Shown: positions 33,275 to 42,687 of the stretch, one piece after another
Layout of the letters: the number at the start of each line of letters is the position of its first letter
Position numbering within the stretch: position 1 is the stretch's first letter
Assembly: GCF_042646205.1 (NCBI RefSeq)
Contig: NZ_JBHRTF010000003.1
Coordinates: forward strand, 248,001-312,000
Origin: Cellvibrio fontiphilus_A
Lineage (GTDB): Bacteria; Pseudomonadota; Gammaproteobacteria; Pseudomonadales; Cellvibrionaceae
Length of the DNA: 64,000 bases
Direction of reading: 5' to 3'
Program-made: the position numbers and the translations under genes
The notes under the pieces: model-generated
Database searches by the model: none
What the model saw: the letters and a program-made list of their open reading frames with translations, nothing else
What the model was told of the DNA's origin: nothing

Positions 33275-36193
33275 CTAACAGGTCTTTATAGCAAGGCCCA
33301 GGCGTTCAACAATATCCTTCTGGCCCGCATGGGTAACCAGCGCGATGCTGGCTTTTTCTGTTTGCAGATAAGTGGCTGCAACACGCTTTAAATCCTCAGC
33401 GGTCACCGCCAATACCCGGTTGCGGAATTGCTCGCGTTTTTCGCGGGTGCGACCAAACAATTCAGCCTGGTAGGTGGATTTTGCCTCGCCGGCGGGCGAG
33501 CCGGGTTTATCAATACTGCCAATCACGCCCAGAATGGCTTCTTCCACCGCCTGCCATGGGTGATCGGTCGTTTGCAGCCATTCCAGTGATGCATCGAAAT
33601 CCGCCAGAGTTTCTGTTAAGCGCGGGTCGCGGTAGGAGTAAAAGCGAAAAGCAGCACTGTTGCTGTCCTGACTCGCACCACCACCGTAAGCGCCACCCTG
33701 TTCGCGAATGGTGCGATGCAAAAAGCCATTACGCAGAAAGCCGCCCAGCACCGTAAGTGCTGCAGCGTCCGGGTGATCACTAGGCACTGTGGGGTAGGCT
33801 TTGGCACAGAAGTTAACTTGGGTATTGGTGATCCAAGCCTCGCGAATGGTTTCTTTCACCGGGGGCAGGGTGAAGTGGGCGAAGTCATTGTTGGTGGCTT
33901 CCGCTGGCCAGCGCGCCTGCAGGTTGTCGCGATAGATATCCAGATGTTCTTGCTCACCCACAATCAAAAATTGCTTGGGAGCGGTCAGCACCAGTTGGTG
34001 GATGGCCTTGAGCTGCGCAGCGAAACCGGCCAGGGCCTGGGCATCGTTCAGTGAATTATCCAGGGCTTTGAGTGCGGCAATGCCTTCAAGCCCACTCAAT
34101 TGGTGCGATACCTTGGCGGCCGGGCTCATCCCGGCGCAGGCTGCGGTCATGGCAAGGCTGTGGCCATTACCGGTAATGCTTTGCTCGCGGCGCGCACGAC
34201 TCTGGGCGATCAACTCGCGGATGCGACTGTGTTCGTCAAAGCGCACTTCCAATAAGGTGGTCTGCATCAAGTCGTTAAGTGCAGCGCTGTTACGGCTCAA
34301 TGCTTTGGCTGAGAGTGTCAGGTAGGCATCTATGGCCTGCACATCATCACTGGCACCACGAATGCTGCTATATGCGCTGATGGAGCCAACTACTTCTGCC
34401 TGCCAGCGCTGGGTAGCCAGGTAATCTTTGTCGCCTGCGCCCAGTTCAGTCAGGCAGATGCAGTAGAAAGGCAGGATCTTGATTTGCGCCTCGCTGAGTG
34501 CAGGCAGTTTGCAGGTGATCTGTTGGTAAACCAGGCCATTGGTGCCCGCCGCATAGCGGCGCAGCGGGTAGTGGTGGAATAGCTCATGGCTGCCTGCGGT
34601 GTAATGCAGGTTGGCGGGGATATCGGTCAAATCAACTTTGGGCAGAATACTTTCGTCGTCATGTTGCTGTTGGCGCTCCTGCAGGGCATGGGCGCGGGCG
34701 ATGATTGCCTGCTTTTGCTCCTCGCTTAGCGCGGCTTTCATCGCGGCTAAACGCGCGCTTTCTGCCGCTTTGATCCGCTCGCCCATTTGTGCATCCGGGC
34801 GCAGGGTCAGGCGCACACGGTGCGGGTTGTCCAGCAACCATTTGCGTACTGCCTGTTGAATAAACGCCGGGTCCTGGGTTTTACGGCGCAGGTTTTCCAG
34901 GGCCGCATCCACATCCAGCAGGGCGATAGGATCGCCGCGGTGGGTTGCCGAGGTGAGTCCGGTAAGAATTAACTGCAAACCGTAGGGATAACCATCGCCT
35001 CCCACTTCGCGCTGGGATAATTCCAACTGGTGAAGTGATGCTGCAATTTGTTCTTGTGGTATGCCTTGCTCGGCAACCTTGCGCAGGGTATCCAAAATCA
35101 GCGCTTCCACTTGAGTGACGTCTTCCAGCTTGCAACCTTCAAGGCCGCAGACAAACGCCATCTCACGGGATGAATCATCCAGGCCACACAAAGGCGAGGG
35201 CGCTTGCCCCAGCTCGGTAGTCTCCAGTGCTTGTTGCAGCGGAGAGGCGCTGTTATCCAGCAGGATATTGGATACCAATTGGGCTTCCAGCGCTTCATCC
35301 AGATTGGTGGTTTTGCCCAATAACCAGGCTATCACCAGATGATTTTTTTCATCCAGATTATCGGCATCGCTCTCTTCAATCGGGTAGGCCTCTTCGACCG
35401 CAATCGGTGCGTGGTAACGTTTTTCATCACCTACAGCAATCACTTCATCCAAGGCTTCAAACTGGCTCAAGGCGCGGGTTTCAAATTTCTCTTGATGTAC
35501 GGCTGCCGGTATATCGCCGTAGGTCATAAAAATCGCATTGCTGGGGTGATAGTGGGTGCGATAAAACTCTTTTAACTGCGCATAAGTTAAATTGGGAATA
35601 TCTTCCGGTTCGCCACCACTGTTGTAGTGATAAGTCGTTGTGGGATACAAGTATTTACAGAGGGTGTGCCAGAGCTGTGAAGACACCGAACTCATGGCGC
35701 CTTTCATTTCATTAAACACTACTCCTTTAAATACCAGATCCGAGTTGGGGTTGTCGGTTTCGGCAAACTCAACACGATGACCTTCCTGCGCAAAATCCAG
35801 TTCATCCAGGCGTGAAAAAAATACCGCATCCAAGTAGACATCCAGCAAATTATTAAAATCTTTTTGGTTCTGGCTGGCAAAAGGGTAGGCCGTCCAATCA
35901 GAGCTGGTGAAGGCATTCATAAAAGTGTTGAGCGAGCGGCGCACCATCATAAAAAAGGGGTCGCGCACTGGATACTTTTGGCTGCCGCACAGCGCCGTAT
36001 GCTCAAGTATATGGGCGACGCCGGTGGAGTCATGGGGCACTGTGCGCAGTGCGACCAGAAAGACGTTTTCATTATTGTCAGCCGCTAAATGAATATGCTG
36101 CGCACCTGTTACTTTATGGCGATATTCTTCAACACGAAGCTTCAATGCATCGATATCCTGGCTGCGCAATAATTCAAACGTTGGATAACTCAT
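33275..36193 (-). CDS. M16C (presequence-protease-like) zinc metalloprotease
   Basis: A 972-residue insulinase-family peptidase of the PreP type; such enzymes degrade short unstructured peptides inside a closing chamber. The inverted zinc motif HILEH (His61, Glu64, His65) lies in GVAHILEHTALCGS, and the distal acidic ligand region is VVFNEMKGAMSS. The four-domain M16 layout is consistent with the length, and an M16C-associated helical region spans about residues 460-720. The C-terminal half keeps YGGGASQDSNSAAFRFYSY. No signal peptide is present, so it is probably cytoplasmic. It is the first gene of a minus-strand series with PP2C and the kinase (134-bp gap containing an inverted repeat). 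Confidence 0.94.
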   Translation of the reverse strand: MSYPTFELLRSQDIDALKLRVEEYRHKVTGAQHIHLAADNNENVFLVALRTVPHDSTGVAHILEHTALCGSQKYPVRDPFFMMVRRSLNTFMNAFTSSDWTAYPFASQNQKDFNNLLDVYLDAVFFSRLDELDFAQEGHRVEFAETDNPNSDLVFKGVVFNEMKGAMSSVSSQLWHTLCKYLYPTTTYHYNSGGEPEDIPNLTYAQLKEFYRTHYHPSNAIFMTYGDIPAAVHQEKFETRALSQFEALDEVIAVGDEKRYHAPIAVEEAYPIEESDADNLDEKNHLVIAWLLGKTTNLDEALEAQLVSNILLDNSASPLQQALETTELGQAPSPLCGLDDSSREMAFVCGLEGCKLEDVTQVEALILDTLRKVAEQGIPQEQIAASLHQLELSQREVGGDGYPYGLQLILTGLTSATHRGDPIALLDVDAALENLRRKTQDPAFIQQAVRKWLLDNPHRVRLTLRPDAQMGERIKAAESARLAAMKAALSEEQKQAIIARAHALQERQQQHDDESILPKVDLTDIPANLHYTAGSHELFHHYPLRRYAAGTNGLVYQQITCKLPALSEAQIKILPFYCICLTELGAGDKDYLATQRWQAEVVGSISAYSSIRGASDDVQAIDAYLTLSAKALSRNSAALNDLMQTTLLEVRFDEHSRIRELIAQSRARREQSITGNGHSLAMTAACAGMSPAAKVSHQLSGLEGIAALKALDNSLNDAQALAGFAAQLKAIHQLVLTAPKQFLIVGEQEHLDIYRDNLQARWPAEATNNDFAHFTLPPVKETIREAWITNTQVNFCAKAYPTVPSDHPDAAALTVLGGFLRNGFLHRTIREQGGAYGGGASQDSNSAAFRFYSYRDPRLTETLADFDASLEWLQTTDHPWQAVEEAILGVIGSIDKPGSPAGEAKSTYQAELFGRTREKREQFRNRVLAVTAEDLKRVAATYLQTEKASIALVTHAGQKDIVERLGLAIKTC

Positions 36194-36301
36194 AAGCTCA
36201 TAACTCTCTTGGAAAATTCTGGATCATCAGGGTTGCAGTTCGCGTGATAAAAACGCGCTGGGAAAATATCGGGTGTTAAAAAATCGGGTGTTAATAGCTG
36301 C

Positions 36302-36931
36302 TCAATTATTTTGCTGGGGAATAAAAGCAGCGAGTTGTGCAATAAAATTCACCATCGCCTGTAATAGTGGCTCATAGTGAACAGCTTGCCGCTCAAGTTG
36401 TTGTAGAGCGTAGCAACTTGCCTCCAGGGTTGAAAGCTGATTTTCGCTATGTGCCTTGCGAATTTTGTAAATGGAAGCTGGCGTATTGTCCAGGCTTAAC
36501 AGGGGTAATTGTTGCAGTAGCGGGTTGAGGTAGAGCATTTTTCGGCTCTTGCGCCAAGTGGCATCAATCACAATCAAACGCAATTGTTGTGCGTTAATGT
36601 TGCTCAAGTCAGGTGTTGTTGGCGGCGGCATTACTCCCAGCGAACGGTAATCCGCCAGAGCAGGGTAGAGCAACAGGGGAAGTCGCCCATCTGCGTAGAG
36701 CAGTGGCTGCAATAGCGTATCTGCAAACGTTTCGCCCACTAACAGCTGGCTGTTTTTTAAACTTAAATGCAACAAACCCGCGGTATTTTTTGCATTGGTC
36801 GATTCTTCCGGATGTTGCAACAGCACCAGCTCTACCTGATTGTCGATGGCTTGAATAAACCGGCATAGGCAGGTAGGCAAAGGGCGCAAGCAGTGACTGC
36901 AGCGGGCGCGTGAATGTGAAGCTTTATTCAT
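36302..36931 (-). CDS. DTW-domain protein, probable tRNA aminocarboxypropyltransferase
   Basis: A 209-residue DTW-domain enzyme. Family members (TapT/YfiP, DTWD1/2) transfer the 3-amino-3-carboxypropyl group of SAM to tRNA uridine. The N-terminal Cys cluster CSHCLRPLPTCLC probably binds zinc, VLLQHPEE and NTAGLL are conserved, and DATWRKSRKML is the DTW signature. The ATG at 36931 overlaps the 3' end of the GIY-YIG gene by 8 bases (stop at 36924), implying translational coupling. A longer frame to 36991 would lie inside the upstream gene and is rejected. Confidence 0.88.
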   Translation of the reverse strand: MNKASHSRARCSHCLRPLPTCLCRFIQAIDNQVELVLLQHPEESTNAKNTAGLLHLSLKNSQLLVGETFADTLLQPLLYADGRLPLLLYPALADYRSLGVMPPPTTPDLSNINAQQLRLIVIDATWRKSRKMLYLNPLLQQLPLLSLDNTPASIYKIRKAHSENQLSTLEASCYALQQLERQAVHYEPLLQAMVNFIAQLAAFIPQQNN

Positions 36932-37292
36932 CCTGCAATCCTGGCTGGCCTGCCACTGGCAATTTATCCCCATGGGCAAGGTGCGCCACACCGAGTTTTT
37001 CCATTAACAGTAAACAGGTCGATTGCTGCTGGCTAATCAGGGTTCGTTTCGCTTTGGCACTCAGTGCTTTGAGTGCGTATTCACGTTTACTGGCACTGGA
37101 GCGAGTGTGGTCCGCCTCCAAAAAACATAACTGCACTGGCGTGCGGCCACGAAAATAGCGCGCACCCGCGCGGCCTGAAGTATGGGCCTGCCAGCGGCGC
37201 GGCATATCCGTGGTAATTCCGGTGTAAACTTGGTTGTCACTGGTGAGGATCATGTAAACCAACCAGTTATTGTCGGGGTTTGGCTCGTGCAA
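36924..37292 (-). CDS. GIY-YIG domain protein (UPF0213 type)
   Basis: A 122-residue single-domain GIY-YIG nuclease-superfamily protein. The signature is VYMILTSDNQVYTGITT, with the catalytic-type Arg in MPRRWQAH and a further conserved region GARYFRGRTPVQLCFLEA. The C-terminal tail (about 85-122) is variable. Small stand-alone members are widespread, and their role is poorly defined. It overlaps the DTW gene by 8 bp and diverges from cmoM with a 37-bp gap, so their promoters must overlap. Confidence 0.85.
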   Translation of the reverse strand: MHEPNPDNNWLVYMILTSDNQVYTGITTDMPRRWQAHTSGRAGARYFRGRTPVQLCFLEADHTRSSASKREYALKALSAKAKRTLISQQQSTCLLLMEKLGVAHLAHGDKLPVAGQPGLQDE

Positions 37293-37329
37293 GCGTGTGG
37301 CGCCAATTAGTTGAGTGAACGGAAAGTAT

Positions 37330-38139
37330 ATGGCAAAAGAATCCAGCAGTCAGGATCGCAATTTTGATGATTTGGCGAAGCGCTTTAAAAAAAATATTTA
37401 CGGTGGTTTAAAAGGCGATATCCGCCTGGCGGTGCTGGAACGCGACTGTCGTGAACATATCCCAGTTGTTCCTTTTGGCGGCGAAACCCGTGTGTGGCGC
37501 ATCCTGGATGCGGGCGGTGGCCAAGGGCAATTTTCCCTGCAATTAGCCAAAGCCGGGCACAAAGTGGTGATTTGTGATATTTCGGCCGAGATGTTGAAAC
37601 TTGCAGAACAGCAAGTGATCGAAGCCGGCTTGGGGGAAAATGTCCAGCTCATTCACTGCGCCCTGCAGGACTTGCCCCAACATTTATCGCCAGCAGAGCT
37701 AACCTTTGACTTGGTGATTTGCCACGCGGTAATGGAGTGGATGCAAGAACCCAAGGAACTATTGCCTTGTTTATTGCGACATTTAAAACCGGGTGGTTAT
37801 TTATCCCTGACTTTTTACAACCTACATTCCCTGATTTATAAAAATCTGCTGCGTACCAACTTTAAAAAAATCATCGAGCAGAGTTACGGCGGCTCCAAAG
37901 GAAGCCTCACCCCGATTAATCCCCTTGATCCCGCACGGGTAATGCAGTGGCTTTCAGAACTGCCCTTGGTAGTGCTCGCCCACAGTGGTATTCGGGTATT
38001 TCACGACTATATTTTCAACGAGGAGCATCGCGCGCGCGCGCCGGAGCAACTGGTGCAAATGGAGCTGGCTTTTTCTCAGCAGGAACCCTACCGCTCGCTG
38101 GGGCGTTACATTCATCTGTTAGCCAAATCCACAGAATAA
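37330..38139 (+). CDS. cmoM: tRNA 5-carboxymethoxyuridine methyltransferase
   Basis: SAM-dependent methyltransferase that makes the methyl ester of cmo5U at the wobble position of tRNA. The 269 residues start with the CmoM-typical NFDDLAKRFKKNIYGGLKGDIR, followed by the SAM site ILDAGGGQGQFSLQLAKAGH, VVICDISAEML and the FYNLHSLIYKNLLRTNF region seen in SmtA/CmoM proteins. ATG 37330 is preferred (GGAAAG just upstream) over GTG 37315. It lies 20 bp upstream of the GGDEF-EAL gene and could be co-transcribed with it. Confidence 0.92.
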   Translation: MAKESSSQDRNFDDLAKRFKKNIYGGLKGDIRLAVLERDCREHIPVVPFGGETRVWRILDAGGGQGQFSLQLAKAGHKVVICDISAEMLKLAEQQVIEAGLGENVQLIHCALQDLPQHLSPAELTFDLVICHAVMEWMQEPKELLPCLLRHLKPGGYLSLTFYNLHSLIYKNLLRTNFKKIIEQSYGGSKGSLTPINPLDPARVMQWLSELPLVVLAHSGIRVFHDYIFNEEHRARAPEQLVQMELAFSQQEPYRSLGRYIHLLAKSTE

Positions 38140-38159
38140 AAATCAGGAGGCTATTCATA

Positions 38160-40139
38160 ATGGGTCATTTTTTTGTGCGCCGTAATGCCGGTGAGTCCAG
38201 TCCAACCGCAACCGCGTCAGCCATAGGCTTTAAGCTCGCATTAATTTATGCCACCTTTTCTGCGCTATACATTTTATTGTCCGATCAATTGCTCTACTGG
38301 CTATTTAGTGACCCTGCCACGATTACTTTCATTAGTACTGTTAAAGGCTGGGCATTTGTCTTTCTCACCTCGGTGATGCTGTATTTGCTGGTGCGCACTC
38401 AAGTTGGCATGGCGCTGGAGGCATCGCGTCGGCAGCGCGAGGTTAATGAAGAAAAGCTAAGGGCAATGTTGCTGCTTGACTCTATTTCGGCCAATTCTAC
38501 CGACGCCATTTTTGCCAAGGATTTGCAGGGGCGATATTTACTTTTTAACCGTGAGGCCGAGCGCGTCACCGGTAAAACGAGCAGTGCTGTTTTAGGTAAA
38601 GATGACCGTGCTATTTTTTCTGCGCCTCAGGCAGAAACCGTTATGGCAAATGACCTGAGTGTAATGCAGCAATGCAAAACACTGACGTTTACCGAGGTAC
38701 TCACCACAGCCGATGGCGATTTAACCTATCTTGCTACCAAGGGGCCGCTACGCAATGATGCCGGCGAGGTTGTTGGTGTATTTGGTATTTCGCGCGATAT
38801 TTCCGAGATGAAACAAGCGGAAGCGCGTATCCATTACCTGGCTTATTTTGATGCGTTAACCGACCTGCCCAATCGCTCCTTATTAACGGATCGTCTGACA
38901 CAATGCATCACACAAACTTCACCGGATGATTGCCAGGGCGCTTTGATTCTTTTTAATGTAGACCGCTTTAAAAAAATCAACGATGCACGCGGCCAAGCTA
39001 TTGGTGACAATCTACTCAAAGCCTTGGCTGAGCGAGTCGCTAGTGTGGTTGGCAATGGTGATACTTTGGCGCGTATGGGGGGCGATGAATTTGCGGTTCT
39101 GGTGCGCAGCCATCTCAACAATTCACAACCCACAAGTCACATTGCGATGATGATTGTGAATAACATCCAACAAGTCATAGCTGCTCCCTTTGTGGTGAAT
39201 GGCGATGAAATACGCCTCACCCTCAGCCTTGGGCTAACGCTCTTTCCTGAGGGCAATGACTCTGCTGACGAGGTAATAAAACGCGCTGATAATGCCTTGC
39301 ACAAAGCCAAAAAATTGGGTGGCAACCAGGCACTGTTTTTTGAAGCAGAAATGCGCAATAACGCCGAGCATTACTTTCAAGTCGAGCGCGAGTTGCGCCA
39401 AGGTATAGCGCGCGGTGAGCTGCAGCTTTATCTGCAGTCCCAGGTTGATGCTAATGGCAAGTTAGTTGGTGCAGAGGCCTTGGTGCGCTGGTTGCATCCG
39501 CAACGCGGTTTGGTGCCACCGGTAATGTTTATTCCTGTTGCCGAAGACACGGATTTGATTGCCGATATCGATAAGTGGGTGTTTGAGCAAGTCTGCCAAT
39601 TGTTAGCGAGTGCTCCTCTGCGCGAGCGTCCTTTGCGCATTGCCGTCAATATCAGCCCGCGTCACTTCAGGCACAGCAATTTTGTCAATTGGATCAAAAA
39701 TACCATTGCCTATACCGGCGTTGATGCGGGAAAACTTACGCTGGAAATAACAGAAGGTTTATTGGTTGACAATGTGAATGATGCGATTGCCAAAATGAGT
39801 GAATTAACTACCTTGGGCATTCATTTTTCTATCGATGATTTTGGCACAGGTTATTCATCTCTATCTTATTTGAAACGTCTGCCAATCCATGAATTAAAAA
39901 TTGATAAAATGTTTGTGCAGGACGCACCGGAAAACAGCGGTGATGCAGTTCTGGTGGAAACTATTCTAGCCGTGGCTAAACATTTGCGTTTGCGCGTTGT
40001 TGCTGAGGGTGTAGAAACCGAAGCGCAGGCAAACTTCTTAAACGAGCGGGCTCTGGTGAACCATCAAGGATATTTATACAGTAAACCAGAACCCGTAGAG
40101 CAGTGGCTGGTGCATCAATTGCGACTTGGCGATGAATAA
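38160..40139 (+). CDS. membrane PAS-GGDEF-EAL c-di-GMP enzyme
   Basis: A 659-residue cyclic-di-GMP protein. Two membrane helices (about 20-45 and 55-80) lead to a PAS domain (about 100-225; TDAIFAKDLQGRYLLFN, GVFGISRDISEMKQAE), a GGDEF domain (about 230-395) and an EAL domain (about 405-650). GGDEF residues are intact (ARMGGDEFAVLV) but the inhibitory RxxD site is absent (GNGD at that place). The EAL catalytic set looks complete: GAEALVRW, ITEGLLVDN, SIDDFGTGYSS, ELKIDKMFV and VVAEGVETEAQ. Phosphodiesterase activity is therefore likely, with possible cyclase activity. ATG 38160 has a strong CAGGAGG at 38144-38150; the longer frame lies within cmoM and is rejected. Confidence 0.93.
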   Translation: MGHFFVRRNAGESSPTATASAIGFKLALIYATFSALYILLSDQLLYWLFSDPATITFISTVKGWAFVFLTSVMLYLLVRTQVGMALEASRRQREVNEEKLRAMLLLDSISANSTDAIFAKDLQGRYLLFNREAERVTGKTSSAVLGKDDRAIFSAPQAETVMANDLSVMQQCKTLTFTEVLTTADGDLTYLATKGPLRNDAGEVVGVFGISRDISEMKQAEARIHYLAYFDALTDLPNRSLLTDRLTQCITQTSPDDCQGALILFNVDRFKKINDARGQAIGDNLLKALAERVASVVGNGDTLARMGGDEFAVLVRSHLNNSQPTSHIAMMIVNNIQQVIAAPFVVNGDEIRLTLSLGLTLFPEGNDSADEVIKRADNALHKAKKLGGNQALFFEAEMRNNAEHYFQVERELRQGIARGELQLYLQSQVDANGKLVGAEALVRWLHPQRGLVPPVMFIPVAEDTDLIADIDKWVFEQVCQLLASAPLRERPLRIAVNISPRHFRHSNFVNWIKNTIAYTGVDAGKLTLEITEGLLVDNVNDAIAKMSELTTLGIHFSIDDFGTGYSSLSYLKRLPIHELKIDKMFVQDAPENSGDAVLVETILAVAKHLRLRVVAEGVETEAQANFLNERALVNHQGYLYSKPEPVEQWLVHQLRLGDE

Positions 40140-40147
40140 TAAAAAAG

Positions 40148-40672
40148 TTAAGGTTTGCCGGTGATATTGTTAATCAAAATATCGCGTGCTTGATTGATCT
40201 TGGCTGCCAGATAATCATTGCCACCCCGGTCCGGATGGAGTTTCTGGATCAGCCGACGATGGGCGTCTTGCACCATGTCCTGGGTAATTTCGCCTTTGTT
40301 TAAATCCCCCGTGAGACCAAGAATACCGAGCGCTTCGGTGATATTCATGGCTGCAGTTGCGACCGGCGGAGGCTGTTGCCCCTGCTCATTGCCTTGGTTC
40401 TGGGTTTGACCCTGTTTGTGTTTGAGCCACAGCGGGAGTGCTTGCATTAGCAATCCGAAACCGGCGCGCAAAAACGGCAGTAGCGCACCTATGGCAGCCC
40501 CTATCCAATGCATACGCCCGGTTACTACCAAAAGAACCAGCACACCAAGGAAAATCCCTGTGCCCAAGCGCCATAGCGTTTTGCGCTGTTCTTTGCTGCT
40601 CATTCTCTTGTAACGAGCGCTGATAATTACTGCTGATGTGACCACTACCGCGAAAATAAGAATGTTCAGCAT
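40148..40672 (-). CDS. membrane-anchored J-domain protein
   Basis: A 174-residue DnaJ-like co-chaperone. Two hydrophobic segments occupy the N-terminal half (about 1-18, and 38-58 continuing into 60-82), then comes a Gln/Asn-rich linker (about 85-105). The C-terminal J-like domain (about 108-174) has the HPD motif in LIQKLHPDRGGND, needed to stimulate Hsp70 ATPase. This N-membrane, C-terminal-J layout resembles TIM14/Pam18 rather than cytosolic DnaJ. It converges on the GGDEF-EAL gene with an 8-bp gap. Its client is unknown. Confidence 0.85.
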   Translation of the reverse strand: MLNILIFAVVVTSAVIISARYKRMSSKEQRKTLWRLGTGIFLGVLVLLVVTGRMHWIGAAIGALLPFLRAGFGLLMQALPLWLKHKQGQTQNQGNEQGQQPPPVATAAMNITEALGILGLTGDLNKGEITQDMVQDAHRRLIQKLHPDRGGNDYLAAKINQARDILINNITGKP

Positions 40673-40878
40673 AAGGTTAATGACCTGATTTTGTGCCTTG
40701 AAAAATATCCGTGAAATGTCTGCATTATCTGGATAATGCCACTGTTACGCCAGCGAACCAATCGCTTAATCGAGGTTTTTGTTTATACTTGCACAGCTGA
40801 ATAATTTACGCCGAGGCTATTGTGCACTGAGAAGTGTGTGCACCAAAAATGATGGCTAATGCGTCTCCAGAGGTTTAT
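40673..40878. other. divergent intergenic region
   Basis: About 200 bp between the J-domain gene (-) and the zinc-protease lipoprotein gene (+). It must carry promoters for both, but no convincing boxes could be assigned. Confidence 0.35.
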
Positions 40879-42678
40879 ATGACTGAATTCCTATCGACTG
40901 CGTTACTTCATCGTATCAGCCGCTGTTTATTCGTTCTGGGGATTGTTGGATTTACGGCACTATTGTTCGGCTGCGGCGGCGGTTCTTCATCGGGTACAAA
41001 CATTGCACCCAACAGCGCGTCTGCGTCGTCCCTATTCAGCCCATCGAGTACACAAGCCTCATCATCAAACACAGACTCAAGTGCAGCTGTGTCATCGAGT
41101 GCTGAGCTGTCATCGGCCAGTTCCATTTCCTCTATTGCGTCTTCTGCAAGCTCTGGTCTTATTGTTATTTCAGGTCAGATCACCTATGACTTTATTCCCC
41201 ATGATGAATCCGATAACGGCCTTGATTACGCTGCTACAACCACAATGCCCGTCAGGGGATTGGTTGTAGAGTTGCTGGATGCCAATAACAATATATTGTC
41301 CTCCAGCATAACTACGACCAATGGCGATTATTCGTTCACAGTAACCCGCGATTTACCTGTGCGTGTGCGTGTAAAAGCGCAATTAGTATCACCGCAAATC
41401 AATAATCAGGCGAGCTGGAATTTTAAAGTTACTGATAACACCAGCAACAATGACCTTTATGCGATGAATGGTTCGCTACTGGTCGCTGCACCATCCACAG
41501 CAGTGCGCAATCTTCACGCAGCATCAGGGTGGACAGGAAATGCTTATACCCAACCGCGTATCGCTGCACCTTTTGCAATTCTTGATGCTATTTATACCGG
41601 CCTTGAGCGGTTGCTTAGTGCCGATAACTCGGTGCAATTACCTTCGCTCGAATTGCGTTGGAGCCCAAACAATATTACTGCAGACGGTGAGCTGGATTTG
41701 GGTGAAATTGGCACCAGTTTTTATCGTGATGACCTGAATGCAATTTATCTTCTGGGCGGTCAAGATGAAGATACTGATGAATATGATCGCCATGTGATTT
41801 TGCATGAGTGGGGGCATTATATTGAGGCAAAATTATCTCGCTCGGATAACATCGGCGGCGACCATCAAGGCGATGATAAATTAGATATGCGAGTCGCCAT
41901 GTCCGAAGGTTTTGCCAATGCATTTTCTGCGATGCTGCTGGATGATCCTGTCTATCGGGATGCCAGTGGTGAAGCGCAGGCCAGCGGTTTTCAAATCACA
42001 GTTAATCGCATTAATAATGCGGTGCGCGGCTGGTACTCTGAGGCTTCGATTCAATCTGTTTTGTATAATTTTTACACCAGCGATAACAATAAAACAGCGC
42101 GTAATTTTTCCGATATTTTTACCATTATTAGGCGTGAAAATTATCGCTCCAGCGATGCTTTTGTGTCGGTGTATCTGTTTGCTGAACAATTACGCCTAGC
42201 TATGCCTGCTGTTAGTGTCGGGTTTAATAGCTTATTAACCGGGCAAAATATTGCGATCACTGATCGCTTTGGTTCTGGTGAAAGTAATTCGGGAGGCGCG
42301 GTTGCCAATTTGCCCGTCTACAAAAATCTTCCGGTCAATAACACCTCAGTAAATGTGTGCAGCTCTAATGAAAATGGCTCCTACAATAAGCTCGGCGTTT
42401 CCCAGTTCTTATTGTTGAATATAGTGTCCAGTGGCAGATATGAACTCAAGGCAACTGCATCACCTCAAGGGGCCAGTGTTTCTGATCCGGATCTTTACCT
42501 TTATCAGCAAGGCCAATTAATCGCACAGGCCGAGTCTGCTACTGCCGATGATGAAACGATAAATCGTTTTCTCTCTGTTGGTACATATATATTGGAAGTG
42601 GTCGAAGCAAGTGCGTTGGATTCAGATGTAAGTGCTTCAGTTGACCAGTGTTTTAATGTGCGCGCTTTACCAAATTAG
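40879..42678 (+). CDS. exported zinc-metalloprotease-like lipoprotein with poly-Ser linker
   Basis: A 599-residue exported lipoprotein (signal peptide, lipobox LFGC, Cys32). A Ser/Ala-rich linker of about 70 residues of the Cellvibrio style comes first, then a carboxypeptidase-regulatory-like beta domain (about 92-170; GLVVELLDANNNILSSS, NGDYSFTVTRD), a catalytic region with gluzincin-type zinc site HEWGH (His309, Glu310, His313) and third ligand Glu343 in SEGFANAFSAML, and a C-terminal PPC-like beta domain (about 480-595) ending near a Cys pair. It is likely a surface-bound protease. ATG 40879 follows GAGG; a longer frame from 40834 lacks support. The small lipoprotein gene 9 bp downstream is probably co-expressed. 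Confidence 0.8.
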   Translation: MTEFLSTALLHRISRCLFVLGIVGFTALLFGCGGGSSSGTNIAPNSASASSLFSPSSTQASSSNTDSSAAVSSSAELSSASSISSIASSASSGLIVISGQITYDFIPHDESDNGLDYAATTTMPVRGLVVELLDANNNILSSSITTTNGDYSFTVTRDLPVRVRVKAQLVSPQINNQASWNFKVTDNTSNNDLYAMNGSLLVAAPSTAVRNLHAASGWTGNAYTQPRIAAPFAILDAIYTGLERLLSADNSVQLPSLELRWSPNNITADGELDLGEIGTSFYRDDLNAIYLLGGQDEDTDEYDRHVILHEWGHYIEAKLSRSDNIGGDHQGDDKLDMRVAMSEGFANAFSAMLLDDPVYRDASGEAQASGFQITVNRINNAVRGWYSEASIQSVLYNFYTSDNNKTARNFSDIFTIIRRENYRSSDAFVSVYLFAEQLRLAMPAVSVGFNSLLTGQNIAITDRFGSGESNSGGAVANLPVYKNLPVNNTSVNVCSSNENGSYNKLGVSQFLLLNIVSSGRYELKATASPQGASVSDPDLYLYQQGQLIAQAESATADDETINRFLSVGTYILEVVEASALDSDVSASVDQCFNVRALPN

Positions 42679-42687
42679 GTAAATATT

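Noticed and set aside
41000..41150. Microsatellite or repeat array in the Ser-rich region
   Set aside because: The repeated TCA/TCG/AGC codons encode a poly-Ser linker in frame; no regular DNA repeat unit is seen.
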